Part shown: positions 1-11,915 of the stretch, in pieces
Layout of the letters: the number at the start of each line of letters is the position of its first letter
How positions within the stretch are numbered: the first letter of the stretch is position 1
Origin: Macrotrachela quadricornifera
Lineage: Eukaryota > Rotifera > Eurotatoria > Philodinida > Philodinidae
Assembly (NCBI GenBank): GCA_022393335.1
Contig: JAJEKB010021019.1
Coordinates: forward strand, 2,021,079-2,085,078
DNA length: 64,000 bases
Direction of reading: 5' to 3'
Translations under genes and position numbers: made by a program
The notes under the pieces: model-generated
What the model was told of the DNA's origin: nothing
Databases searched by the model: none
Seen by the model: only the letters and a program-made list of their open reading frames with translations

Positions 1-312
1 CGATACGATTATCATGAAGCTGAAGTACAGTGAGAGTCTATAAGAAAAAAGCAGATGATTAAGAGTGAGATTAGTAGAGAATGATGCTTACCGTGTTTTT
101 TCTGAGAGCATTAGCCAGATATTGTGATCCTTGAACTCTGATTTGATTGTAATGAAGCTCGAGTTCAGTGAGTGTCTGTGTGAAAATTTACATATGGTTA
201 AATGAGATGCGTGAAGAATAGTACTCACTTTGTTATTTTCAAGAGCAAGGGCAAGAGTTTGTGCTGCCTGGTCACCGATCTTATTGCCATGAAGCCTCAG
301 TATGGTGATAGT
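1..312 (-). CDS. Ribonuclease-inhibitor-type LRR protein, three internal exons (partial)
   Basis: Three minus-strand exons at 229-312, 92-175 and 1-37, the last cut by the window edge. The two complete exons are exactly 84 nt and each encodes one 28-residue LRR. Examples are an LTELELHYNQI core followed by a QGSQYLANAL helix, and an ITILRLHGNKI core with a DQAAQTLALAL helix. Each exon is flanked by a GT donor and an AG acceptor, and the introns are about 53 bp. This one-repeat-per-exon pattern is known for RI-like LRR arrays such as NLRC3-type proteins, which act as protein-binding scaffolds. The 3' part lies beyond the left edge. The 5' part was not found: a possible degenerate half-repeat sits near 362-410 but has an in-frame stop just before it. 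No NACHT or other effector domain is visible, so the function beyond protein binding is unknown. Confidence 0.8.
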
Positions 313-1440
313 CTAGGCGAAAAATGTAGATGATCATCATCAAAATGAATAAAGAATGGTGTTTGTCATTCTTTTCGCTAGAACTTTGGTAAGTGCTGGC
401 ATGTGATGAATTCATAAATAGTACTAAACCGACTTCATTTTCTATCGCGAAAAGAAATAACTAGTGGAAACACTCATTTGTTTGCTTTTTTTGAGTGTTC
501 AAACGCAAAGGACAATTTGTTTTGAATAGTGTACAATATAAATATTCACAATACATGTCGATTATGTGCTTTCATTCCAGAGACACATTTCAAGAACAAA
601 AGGAAAAAAGAAGCTAATAGATTTTAACTAAAATTATATATTTGCTAATATATGCGATCTAATGAGATTGGGAAAAATTCACGAGAATGCGTGGTATGTT
701 TCATTGTAAAATTGATTATAATAAAAATTATTGTAACTCCGAAAATAAGAAATGCTGTAGAGAATTGTTTTCTCAATTAATTTCTCACATTAGTAATGGA
801 AAAATTTTAATTTTTTTGTAGGTCAGTAGAAGTTGTAGTTTCTGGTTATAGTTATGAGTAGTATACTTCTGCTTCTTGAAAACAGAAATTCAAAGAAGAA
901 CTGTTTGGAGCATTTTATAGCATTATTATAAGTTAGTGTTGTTTGACGTTACTTCACATAATAAAATTAGAATGTGTTTCGATGGTTCCAGAAACTAGGA
1001 TTGCATTATGTTTTCTGGCTTCATATAAATAGGCAACTCATATAAAATATAGAAAAAGAAATTCTAGTTCAGTGTTTCTGAAAATTGAAAATTTATCACA
1101 GAAACTTTCACGGTATTTTCTATGCGATTAATAATGGGAAACCCGATGGAGCTTGTTTGACCATGAGAAAGAAATCCGTGCATGTCTATCAGTATTTTTG
1201 CGGGCGAATGGCCAATGCATAGAATACCCGTTGAAACGAGAGCAGACATACGAGAAATCTTGATACAATACTAACTCATATACGTTTCTACCATGTCTTA
1301 TACATTTCATAGCTAAATTCCTAATTCGAAATCAATGGAAAGCTGTGCATGAATAATCAATTCATTGAAATAGAAGAATACTCATATCAAACGAAGTTAA
1401 CTGAATGTTTTGATATTAACAATTAAATATTCAATTACTT
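313..1440. other. Gene-free stretch
   Basis: AT-rich DNA between the LRR exons and the F-box gene. Two overlapping short minus-strand open frames near 1064-1310 lack family resemblance or splice logic. No repeat or RNA gene was recognised. Confidence 0.5.
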
Positions 1441-2601
1441 TCATCGATCGATTTTATTCCATACCTCTTCTGAAGTGTTGTCAACCATTTCATTTGGCGG
1501 TCGTTGAGTCAGTCGACAAGTGTTATCTATTGACGATACCTCACATCTGACTGACGTTCTGTTCGGAATAATGTTATTCCCAGTTGTATAAAGCCAGATC
1601 TCATTTATTTCTACAGCATAGGCACAGGCAACAACCCAGTGTTTCTCGTCAAGCCAAAATGGTGTTCGAAATGGATCAATGAGTGATTCAAGGTTGCTGA
1701 AATCGTTATCGTTATCGCGTTTATAAGAGAAGACAAATTCAAATTGATCTAGGTTGGGCAGTTTAGTACAAATGAGTTGTTGCCAATAGGAACCATCAAA
1801 CACAGAGTCGAATTGTTTTCTATTAGAAATCAGTTTTAGATGGCGAAGTGCAGGTATTGGTACAAGTAGTAATTCTAAATGTTCAGGAATAAGTGAACAG
1901 TCTGTCATAGTTAAAGATTCCAACATCACATGCAATGTGGACGGAGATGACGCTAAAGGCACAATCTCCTCATCTACTACGCAATTTTGTATGATCAGAG
2001 TTCGTAAATTTGTCGATTGATCCAGAATAAGAAGATACTTGCTATAACTACAGTTAGCAATAATTAAGTGCTCTAATCTGCTGTGATTTGGCCATGCTAT
2101 GTGTTCCATCATGTAGTTCACGTTGTTCATACATAATTTCTGAAGATTCCATCGAGCGACTGCGTATAAGACAAGAATCCATGTTTGATCATGTTTATAC
2201 TCACTTGATTTGAACGAAAGCGAGATCAAAGAATCAGTGCTCAAACTTTGTAATAAACGTTCTAAATCTTTATTGCAGATTCGACTGATATTTAATGACT
2301 GAAGTCGAATAAATTTTTGACTATTGAATAATGTAAAAAGTAAACTGATACCATCGAAACTGTATTCATTAGTGATAGTAAGTGAAATAACTTGTTCTGG
2401 TCGAATAACACGAGAAACAAATTCCATGGTACTCGCTGTCTTGGAATTGATTATAAGTGCGAATCGATCATAATTGTTAACAAGAGCATGGATTGTTTTG
2501 CAGATACAACGAGCATGAAGGAGAATCGTTTGGATATCACAATAGTCAAATATATGATGAATTAGTTCCGGTGCTAAAGTAATAAGGGATAAGTTATCCA
2601 T
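1441..2601 (-). CDS. F-box-like / LRR-like protein
   Basis: Single-exon gene of 386 residues. The open frame begins a few codons further upstream at a TTG, so the first ATG (2601-2599) was chosen. Residues about 5-45 (LAPELIHHIFDYCDI, then LHARCICKTIHALV) resemble an F-box, the motif that docks SKP1 in SCF ubiquitin ligases. The rest is a series of leucine-rich segments of irregular length, such as LQSLNISRICNKDLERLLQSL and LRTLIIQNCVVDEEIVPL, consistent with a degenerate LRR substrate-binding region. The C-terminus is polar and unremarkable. The F-box call is by pattern only. Bdelloid genomes carry very many such genes; the second one here is at 53287-54428. Substrate unknown. Confidence 0.65.
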   Translation of the reverse strand: MDNLSLITLAPELIHHIFDYCDIQTILLHARCICKTIHALVNNYDRFALIINSKTASTMEFVSRVIRPEQVISLTITNEYSFDGISLLFTLFNSQKFIRLQSLNISRICNKDLERLLQSLSTDSLISLSFKSSEYKHDQTWILVLYAVARWNLQKLCMNNVNYMMEHIAWPNHSRLEHLIIANCSYSKYLLILDQSTNLRTLIIQNCVVDEEIVPLASSPSTLHVMLESLTMTDCSLIPEHLELLLVPIPALRHLKLISNRKQFDSVFDGSYWQQLICTKLPNLDQFEFVFSYKRDNDNDFSNLESLIDPFRTPFWLDEKHWVVACAYAVEINEIWLYTTGNNIIPNRTSVRCEVSSIDNTCRLTQRPPNEMVDNTSEEVWNKIDR

Positions 2602-2846
2602 TCTAATATCAGTCAAAGTCGATGACTTAAGTTGTACAATATTCTACAATGATAAAGAAAATTCAATTCATCATTCTTCTGTATCGATCAATATTTTGCA
2701 TACGACAATTTCTATTATCTATCTGTAATTGATTTTTAATACAATGGCTGAAATAGTGAGTTATTTTTTACGAGCTCTCTTAAAGAAAAATAGTTGAGAT
2801 AATCTTGAAAAACTTGATTTTGATGAGACAATGGTATTACATAGAT

Positions 2847-2954
2847 ATGAAATGGTCACAAAATTAATGTTACAAAATGATTTTTCTAGTACTTGTGACA
2901 ATGATCATTTACTCAATGTGATCATTCTAATGCATTATTCTGTGACCATTTCAC
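2847..2954. repeat. Small imperfect palindrome
   Basis: The left end reads GAAATGGTCACAAAAT and the right end ATTCTGTGACCATTTC, its near reverse complement. An inner AATGATCA/TGATCATT pair adds to the fold. It could be a short MITE or a foldback remnant. Confidence 0.45.
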
Positions 2955-3004
2955 TCGATTATTTTTGTTTTTTTAAATAGTCATTTTAGCATATATTTTG
3001 ATTC

Positions 3005-3345
3005 TTCTCAATATCTGATTACTTCCGACTCTGTTCGTCGCTTACTACACTTCTCATTATTTGTCAACAAGTGAGAAGTAGCTGTAGAATTTATTCCGAC
3101 AAATAGCATTCAATTAATCTATATCACCACTATTCTCCTTATGAAATTGTTCTTGAAAATAACTCTGAAGAAAATACAATATTGTGTTTATATCCCTATG
3201 AAGTGTCAAGTAAAATAAGAAACGATTAAATGCTATTTATCGGAATAAAGTCTACAGTTGTTACTTACTTGTGAAGACAATATATGAAAAACGAAGCAGA
3301 AGATGGCAAAGATTGGAGACAATCTGATATTGAACAGGATAGTCT
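3005..3345. repeat. Imperfect inverted repeat
   Basis: Arms at about 3005-3113 and 3223-3345 are diverged reverse complements. The inner parts match best: TTATTCCGACAAATAGCATT faces AATGCTATTTATCGGAATAA. The spacer is about 110 bp. It looks like an old MITE or foldback element; no open frame inside. Confidence 0.55.
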
Positions 3346-3904
3346 AGTGATGTGAGAATACACAGATTCATGTTTTTTCGTATTTCTTGCTTTGTGAAAC
3401 AGGAACTATAGATGCGTCTCATCTACTGTTTGAAATCCTCAAAACATTTCGAAAATAGAATCAATGTGGTCACTTAATGTATTACAAAGAATGAAAATGT
3501 AGTGGTGTTAAAGCAATGTATACAAAAAGTGAAACACATAAAATTTTGATAAAAGCAAATGAGACAAGCATTTCGAAGATTTGAAGTTAATTTATGACGT
3601 ATCTAGAATGACCAACACAAGAGATAAAAGATATGTATCTACTGACTAACTAAACAAAACACGAGCATGATCTGATATTTTGTCAATGTGAAGACGAAAC
3701 AGAACAGAAAAAAAAAGATGCATGTCACAGTGTGCGAATGCCTTATCAGACAGTAGCGGCGTAGCACAAAGTGGATGAAGAATATTTTGTCAATATTAAA
3801 ATTGAAAGAATAACAAGATCATCTTTTTTCAACATTTGTTAGACAAGAAAAAAGTCTTACACTTCGAGATCATCGATGCGATATCCCCTTGTAGGTTATC
3901 TGAC

Positions 3905-5235
3905 AGCAAAAATTATACCTAGCGAAAGAAAGCTAATTATATTGTTAAGAATAATATCTCTCTTTTGTAGAGAAGTTCTTCATCACCCATATAATATCCC
4001 CTAATTTCTTTAATCCTACCCCATGTGTTTAATTGCGACGCAGTTGCGCGGGGGTGAGGGTTACAGTCATTCGCCATTACAGGTCACAGTGCGATCGCTG
4101 TTACGTCGCCACTGCGATGAAACATGAGTCAGTAACTAATTAATAATTGATTAACTAATTGATTATTTAGTACACCTTGGCACTTACCTTTATTCTTTAG
4201 AAAAATAAATGAAGTGTCTTCCTCATTGTGAAAAGTTAAAATGAGCTAGAGCACTTGTGACACCTCTTTTATATCCCCATGCGTCAGTACGAACTACAAT
4301 GATTGCATCGCGGGTGCGAACGTAATTTCATCATTTCACTACAGCTGCAACGCAGTTGCTAGAAAAGTTGCGACATCAGAGTTTGCCTTTGATGTTTTGA
4401 ATATTCTTTTTCTTACTTTATGAAATAGATTTCATTGAAAAAGAAATACGTATACTCTTATTCTGACTCAATGAGGGAACAAAAGAAGTGAAATAAATAT
4501 ATATTTATGATAACATAACTTCACAAGTAATATAATCGGCTTGCTTACGTATGCAACTTCTATCTCATTACCAACAGAAACAGAATAATCAACTACCCTC
4601 ACCTGACATGATTACCTTTAAGGACATGTTTTAAATGTAAGTGGATTCACTTATATCAGTGCATGTAAATTTAGATGTCAAATGAAATTCTGGTAAACTT
4701 TAACTTCGTTCTAATCATTCATACTGTTAGTAACTAATTCTTCTCTATGGTCAACCTAGTTTATTTGGGATCGATGTATGTACATTGAAAGGATAAGATG
4801 TTTATCTTTGAAAACTAAGTCCTGATTAAGAACTCTGGTCTACCCTAAAAAGAAACACAGCACTATAGGAAGATTATTATACTTTATCTTACTCAGTTAA
4901 GATTGATTGTTCTGTTTTTGTTTGCAACGAAATAGAAGTTCTCATATGCAAGCAAGCCGATTATATTACCTATGAGATTATTTTATGATAAATATGTATT
5001 CATTTCACTTTTGCTCTCTTATTGAAATAAGATAAAAGTATATATACGCCTTTTGCAATGAAATCGATCCCTTAAGATGAAAATAAGTATATTCAAAATA
5101 AGATTAAAGAAATTAAGCAATATTATACAAGTGACGAAAAACTTCTCTACAGGAGAAAAAAAAGAAGATCAGAAGAGAAATGTCGAATTCTTAATAACAC
5201 AATTAGCTGTCTCTCTAGGTATAATTTTTGCTAGC
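3905..5235. repeat. Large decayed inverted repeat with interrupted left arm
   Basis: The left arm lies at 3905-4020 and 4380-4590, the right arm at 4905-5235. Matching landmarks are AGCAAAAATTATACCTAG, GTAGAGAAGTTYTTC, AATTTCTTTAATC and GTAATATAATCGGCTTGCTT, each present in opposite orientation. The left arm carries about 360 bp (4020-4380) that the right arm lacks; this insert is richer in GC and CpG than its surroundings. It contains no coding region. It is either a foldback/MITE-like element that received a secondary insertion or an old inverted duplication. Confidence 0.6.
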
Positions 5236-6628
5236 GAGTGACATATAAGCGAATTGTGAATATGGCTCATTGACTCAAGTCGCTCGCCACATTTTTATTT
5301 ACACCACTCTAAAACAAAAACAAGACGGTTCGCTCAATAAAATAAGACATTTTAGAGATCAACGGATGATCGATTTTAGACACTCGTACGTCTCAGTCGT
5401 TTTTTATTGGATATTCTATACTAGTGAGTGAAACGTCCCGTATTCGTTTTCTCTAGACATTTCAATTGATCTGAGACTGATAGTTTATAGAAATAGTTGA
5501 TTTTATAATCATAAGAAAATAAAAGCTGCTTTTCCTAGGAAGTTCTGTATCATTTTAAGATTACGGCATCTCTTGAAAAATTTGTCACTCAAGAATATAA
5601 ATCTAGACCATTCTTCTACAAAACTTTCGTGTGAAAATCTCTTATTAGGATTCGAATCATCTGTTTCTATAGGATGTTGGTCTTCATTTAACTAAAACGT
5701 CTTAGAAAAACAAAAATACAAGAAATTATTCAAATACTGGAAGCACACCTCACAGAAATATCTTGTTCTTAAGGAAAAAAATTACCCAATTCGATAGCTA
5801 CTGTATTGATTTGAAAAGATTGTTTAAGAGAGATTACCAGTAAATAATGAATTTCTATCCATAAACACATTAATGATATTAATACTATCTACAATAAAGA
5901 AAATAGATTTTAAATATACTTCCAGCATACCAAAAGTAGTAAGCCTGATATCATATTTTCAAGCGATTTATACGAGAATACAATATCAAGCTCATTGTTT
6001 TTTGGCATGTCTTAAATAAACTTGTAGTTTTTGTACAAGTGGATGGACAGTTTTATTTGCTTAGCATTAGGATATGAGAAGATAATCATTTGAATTACAT
6101 CTTAACCTATAGATCTGAAGTTCTTCTATATATATAATGTCGAGTATTTGTATGTTTGCTATCTGATGAAAAGTTAAACATGTGAAGTCATGCGTTAGAG
6201 GAGAGACCAGCCGTGCAGTATGAACGAATTCTTGTTAGCAATCAGAATATGTTAGATATATTCAATTTTTCTTTAACAAAATGACTTTTGGACTATATTG
6301 TATATATGTAATTTATTCTTTGTTTACGCGAACTGAACTATATGTTTATTTGGTTTTTATAATGTACTTTTTTTAATTGTGAAATAAATCTTAATATAAT
6401 GTCAATAAATGAATAGATAGAATCATAAAACGGATACTTTTTTCTTATTCCTCTTTGTCCAAAAACATCTGATTTTGTCCATCTTCTCTCACCCTTTCGG
6501 ACGTCTATTTCGTGAGAAATGCTTTAAAAAATATTAAAAAATTTGTAATAATCGTTTGATCATACAGATGCGTCTGACACTTTATCTGTACGTTATTTTT
6601 TTTAAATATATTTCCAAAATACAATATA

Positions 6629-7177
6629 TTACAATAAAATACAAGATTTATCTGCTTTTATTTTTCCATTATTCCATGGAAAATTTTTTCCTGTCTTATC
6701 TTTATATTGAATTTTATTTCTTGCATTCGAACAAATAATATCACCAGAATCACCATCAAGTAAAACTAATGTTGGAATTCCATCAATATCAAATTTACCA
6801 GTTTTTTTTATTCCACGTAGTTTATGACGTTCATTGTAATCAAATGTTAACCAAGGCATATCTTTATAATATTCATTAAATGATTCTTCATCTCTATCTG
6901 AACTTAAAAAAATAATTTCAAAATTTTTTTCATTTGCGTATTTGTTATAAAATTCAATTAGTTTTGGAGTAAATTGACGACATGGTGGACACCTAACATA
7001 ATACAAAAAATAAACAAATATATTAAATATTTAGAAAAAAAAACGAAATTTTACATACCAATGAGCACTAAAATAAAGGCCAATTATTTTTCCTTTATAT
7101 TTATCATCATTAAAATTAACTTTTTTATTCGATTTATCAAGAACGTTTTCATCAAATAATTTTGCAATACCAGCCAT
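6629..7177 (-). CDS. Tryparedoxin/nucleoredoxin-like thioredoxin-fold protein
   Basis: Two exons, 7059-7177 and 6629-6992, joined across a 66-bp intron, give 160 residues. The splice reconstitutes the redox motif: exon 1 ends in TG and exon 2 starts with G, TGT, CCA, CCA, TGT, giving W-C-P-P-C at about residue 40. This is the active site of nucleoredoxin and tryparedoxin, thiol-disulfide oxidoreductases of the cytosol or nucleus. Downstream family features are a RQFTPKLIEFYNKY helix, the IIFLSSDRDEESFNEYY strand-helix, the MPWLTFDY segment, and the cis-proline loop GIPTLVLLD. Length fits the single-domain tryparedoxin type. No signal peptide is seen. The start codon lies only 27 bp from the 3' terminus of the Helitron at 7205, so the original promoter and 5' UTR have probably been displaced. 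Confidence 0.85.
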
Positions 7178-7437
7178 AGAATTTCTTCTTTTGCGTATAT
7201 ATAACTAGCGGAGGTACCCGCTGCAAATCTCGATAATATGATAGTATAAACTTGGCGTATAAGAACACCATACTCTCAACATGCTATATATGTAGTGAGA
7301 CTATAATATCATCAAGTTAGCTCAGATTTTTCTCGTTTCGACTTTGGTATTTGATATTTGAAACCTGTTTTAGATATTTTTTCGTATTCTTTATTTATGA
7401 GCTTCTTTTAATTAAAAAAATAGTGAAATAGTGTTCT

Positions 7438-10400
7438 TTATTGTAAAGCTGTTTGGTACACAACATTTTTCGTTTTTCCATCGGGGGCAAACACATATAA
7501 ATTTTTTCCAGTTCCTACTCTCGAGCATGCTACATAAAGTTGACCATGAGAAAAGCAAGGGGTTTCTAAATTGACACCAGCAACCTTAAGTGATTGCCCT
7601 TGGGCCTTATTAATAGACATTGCGAAGGCAAGCCGTACTGGAAACTGAAGTCGTGTAAATTCAAATGGCATATCAGAAGGGAGCAAAGGTATTTTTGGTA
7701 TGAATACATCTTCACCTTTTGCACAACCTGTCATGATCGTTGCTTCTATTACATGAGGCATTAGAGTTTTGACACATAGCCTTGTACCATTACATAATCT
7801 AGGTGCATCCAAATTTCTTAGGAGCATAATAGATGATCCAATTTTCAGACGCAAGTTGTGGAGTGGCATTCCAGAAGGTTCGAGTGAATTGAGAAACTCA
7901 GTTGGATACTGAACTGCCATGTCGATATCTTTAACTATATCAATTGATTTGTAAGATACAGCTTCATCAGGAAGCTGTTGCTGAATTTGTAGATTGATGG
8001 CATTTACGTTGACGTTTTTCGGAGCCAGAATAGCACGTTCACATAACCATTTGTGATCCTTGTAGTGAGTCTGGATGTTTGGAAACACTTTATTCTTGAG
8101 TTCTTCAACTGATTCAACGATATTGCAAAAGTTGTCTGAAATATTAATAAGCCCAGTGACTGAATCAGTAGGTATTTTGCCATTTCCAATCGCGAGAAGT
8201 TGTTCAGCGAAACGGCCGGCAGAAACGTCACCTTGTAAGTGCACTCTCATGTTAGTACTGAGTTTTAATGATGCAACATGTCTCCAAAGATACGAAGATT
8301 TCAAGCAAGCTTTAAGCTCATCAGCCATGGTACCCCTTGGAATAACTGGTAATGTTTGCCTAAAATCGCCAGCAATAAGTACAACTACTCCACCCATATT
8401 CTTTCCATTGTTACGAAGATCTTGTAAAGTATGGTTCAAAGCTTCTAATGCATACCTATGAGCCATTGTGCACTCGTCCCATACAATAAGTTCACATTCT
8501 TGCAGAACCTTTGCTTCGCCAGTTCCTTTGGTAATACTACAGAGATGAGTTTGATTTTCCAAAAACTTAAGAGGTAACTTTAATGTCGAGTGCGCAGTAC
8601 GACCACCGTGCAGCAGCGTAGCAGCGATACCGGAAGAGGCGACCGCAATCGCAATCTTTGACTGATGCCGGATTTTAGCCAATAACAAATTAATGACAAA
8701 TGTCTTTCCTGTTCCACCAGGTGCATCAAGGAAGATTATTCCACCAGCTTTCTTCTCGATCTGATTCAAAATCGCATTATATGCAGCTCTCTGATCCGGC
8801 ACCAACAGGGGCTCATTTGCTGTTATATAAGCATCCAACTCTTTCACATCATAACTTGTTTCTCTGAGCATTGCACTGTTTAATCGATCACCCGAATTTC
8901 GTTGAGGAGTTGGGAGCTCTAATTTCTCAAGTTCTTTGCCACCCATCTGTAAAACTTTATTTTCAATAATAATCAGTGCTTGATTAAACATATCTGGTGT
9001 ATAATCCAAATTTATTCCAGGATTTTGTCTGCGAGCATTTCTCAGAATGTCTTCAGTCAAGCTTTCTTTGTACGACTCCCATAATTGTTTTGGATTAGAT
9101 GGTCCACAAACAGCTAGTATAAGAGCAAATAGATTTCTTAATCTTGCTGGCGATTGAGCTGCAGCTGCTTCGAACATGGTGGCATCCCATTGCTGATCAT
9201 CTTCCAGTAATCCATGTAATTGACACGCTTCACGAAATGTTGCACAGATCTGACCGTTTACAGTTCGAAGAGCTTCAAATGAAGTAGGACCTCTGACCAC
9301 ATGAAGTAAGAGTCGTAGGAAAAAGCATTCGAAATTATTAGGATGCACAGTGTAAACACGACCCAACGCATCTCCTTCTCTAACATCTGGATAGCCAAGC
9401 ACAGCAGTTCCTTGAACACGCCGCTTAAACACTTTTTCAGACGCGTTCCATGTGTAGTATTTTGGAACATCACAGTACAACAGCATTTTGGCAAAGTCGT
9501 CTTTCCGGCAAAGTAAGAAAAATGCTGTTAGTGTTGTTCTTGGTGGCTCATTAACTTTCTCATGAACATTATCTTCGGTGAAATAAATGCGTTGACCATT
9601 TTCCAAATGCACAGCCAAATGAACAACGGTTGGATATCGTTCGTGAATTGGAAAATCCAAGATTCGCCAGACTGCCTCGTTGCTACTGATGTATCTACCT
9701 AACTGGTACTTACTAATTTCATCAACTGGTGCTCCATCTCTTCCCAAACCGAACACTGCCTGATCACTGCCTTTGTTGACATATTTGCAAATGTATTTGA
9801 TTGATTTTACCGAGTTGCAATACTCCACATTAATGTGAGCTTGAAAGAGCCGAGAGAGTAGTGGACAATATGGTACAATCCACTTGTTGTCAATTTCAAT
9901 TTCTTGAATGGAGTTATTGATTCTCATTTTGATTTTGGCTTTGATACCACCATCTTCTGAACTTCTTCTTCTATACGATGGATATCCATCGTCACCGGTT
10001 TCTGTATCACGCAAGAGTTGTTTTGGATATCTTTTTGTACACTTTTTGTTTTCCATACACGGAGAGTTTGGATTGACACTTCCACATGGACCGTGAATCA
10101 TAGTCTTGATAATTATTTCAAATAGTCGAGGATCTCGTTCAGGATCAGGTAGTTCTGCGCTGATCACGCTATCTATTTGATCCGCTTTAATTTTGTTCTT
10201 CAGCCATATCAAAATATGGGCATGTGGTAATCCTCTCTTTTGCCATTCAATAGAATACATCCAGCATCTTGTTGGCCCAAATACATGGGTTTTGGTAATA
10301 ATGTTGACCAATTTAATGAGCTTTTGTCTGAACACTCTTGCTAATAAGTCATGACGATCAGAGGGAGCTTGACCTTCCATTAATTCTTCTTGAATTTCTT

Positions 10401-11915
10401 GCCACTTAGGATTGCAGGTGAATGTGATAAAGAGGTCGGGTCTTCCGTGGTTTCTTACATAAGTCATAGCGTCTTGTGTATATTCATGCATGTGTCTGGG
10501 GCTTCCAGTGAAAGTTGCTGGTAGAATCACTAATTTACCAAGATTGTTAGCACATCCATCATTGGCTATAGCATCTTTCAGGTGAATGTATTCATCCACT
10601 CTAAGCTTTTTTTGATTATAACGTAGAAAACATAATCTTTCACTTTCGATCTTAGCGTACATGTCAACCACATACTGATGGAAAAGTTGTCGGCACTGTA
10701 AGATATGATTGACAGCACCAGTTCTTACCATAATTCTGTAAGCATAAAAACTCATAGCCGACACTTTTTTGCCAATGACAGCCGTTCCAGTTGTTGGGTC
10801 AGTCTGTTCGATAAGAAAATGGTAGCCATCCTCACCTTTCCAAAAGATGAGAGGATATTGCAAGGCATCATACGATCTGTGTGTCTCAGATACTCTCTGT
10901 AACTGGCCATTTTTCTTCTCCAGGACAATATCTCGTTTCTCAAAGTCGTTGCCAGCGATAACAACCGCCACCTCATTTGTCACTGGCTCATTGAAACGAC
11001 GTGCATGCTCTCCAGCAGGTTTCATGTCTGCTCGAATCAGCACCTTGTATTGATCTGTAGGCATTCTTTGAAGGGCAGTCTTGAAAAGATCAACATAGAT
11101 GTGGTGCTCATGAACCATTTGCTGCAATTTCTCGACAATGTCCTGACGTACGCCAGGCATGTTTTTGCAACGTTGTTGTACTTCTTTTCGATCATCGCCC
11201 ATGAAGTAAATTTGAAGAAATTTATGCTCTTCATTCGAAGGCGGCAGCAGAGATCCTACGCGATGATATACTTGACCCTGAACTCTGAAAGTAGGCATGA
11301 AGCCTGAGTCAGATGCTTTCTCTGACGTGCCAAAAGATGTCATTTGAAAGCAGGAATTGTATTTTCTAATGTTATCCAAGAAATGCTTCGATTCAGGCGT
11401 TGTTCCTGACAGTAATGATTTCAGTGGTTCAGGAGGAGGTTGAAGTTCAGGTAACTTTACTTTACCACCAGAACAGCACATACCTCGTGTTTCTGCATAC
11501 CACTTGAGGGCATTACAGTATGGGCAAACATCGCTCATTTGTCCAATATAAAGTTGAGGATGGCTGTCATAGTTGTTGGCTGGATCATACCGAAACGCTT
11601 CCCCTTCCATAAATGTCCATTGCGCTGCCCTTGAGGCTGCCTGTCGTCTACGCTGATCTTCACTTCGAGTCCGTCTCTGTATGGGATCCTCAGCTGCTCT
11701 TGAAGCTACATGTCTGGCTCGATCTTCTTCCCGTCGACCNNNNNNNNNNCTTGTCCCCGTTCTAAAGATTCAGCTGCTCTTGAAGCTGCTTGTCTTGCAC
11801 GTTGACCATCAAGTCGAGTGCGTGTGTCTTCAGAATCTTCAGCTACTCTTGTTGCTGCCATTCTTCTTGCAGCTGATGTACTTCTTCCCAAAGAGCCTCT
11901 TTTTTTTACTGGCAT
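7438..11915 (-). CDS. Helitron Rep/helicase (RepHel)
   Basis: Rolling-circle replication initiator fused to a PIF1-type helicase; it nicks, strand-transfers and unwinds Helitron DNA. Downstream of 11610 an uninterrupted 1390-codon frame is seen. It has a Cys cluster near its start (CPYC, then CC); the HUH metal site GLPHAHILIW at about residue 460; and the catalytic two-tyrosine helix YICKYVNKG near 605. The helicase Walker A APGGTGKT is near 963, and the C-terminal motif LYVACSRVG near 1355. Upstream, the frame continues as an Arg/Ala-rich stretch with repeated QAASRAAE-like units. After the 10-N gap at 11740-11749 a start codon (ATG at 11915) opens MPVKKRG followed by the same repeats in another frame. 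The gap therefore hides a length not matching 10 bases, and the frame across it is unknown. No in-frame stop is seen in the 1390-codon part, so the element may be recently active. Confidence 0.88.
11740..11749. other. Assembly gap (10 N)
   Basis: Ten ambiguous bases in the Helitron N-terminal repeat region. Flanking frames differ, so the gap length is a placeholder rather than a measured size. Confidence 0.95.

Larger units (their letters stand above)
2602..6628. other. Long gene-free region with inverted repeats
   Basis: Four kilobases without a convincing coding region. It contains three inverted-repeat structures, listed separately at 2847-2954, 3005-3345 and 3905-5235. The remainder is AT-rich with no recognisable element. 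Confidence 0.55.

Noticed and set aside
362..412. Possible further LRR half-exon on the minus strand (PALTKVLAKRM-like)
   Set aside because: An in-frame stop precedes it and the consensus LxxLxLxxN part is missing, so it is too degenerate to call.
1064..1310. Two overlapping short minus-strand open frames
   Set aside because: No homology, no start or splice context, and they overlap each other in different frames.
8004..11307. Several open frames of 60-130 codons inside the Helitron gene in other frames
   Set aside because: They are shadows of the long Rep/helicase frame.
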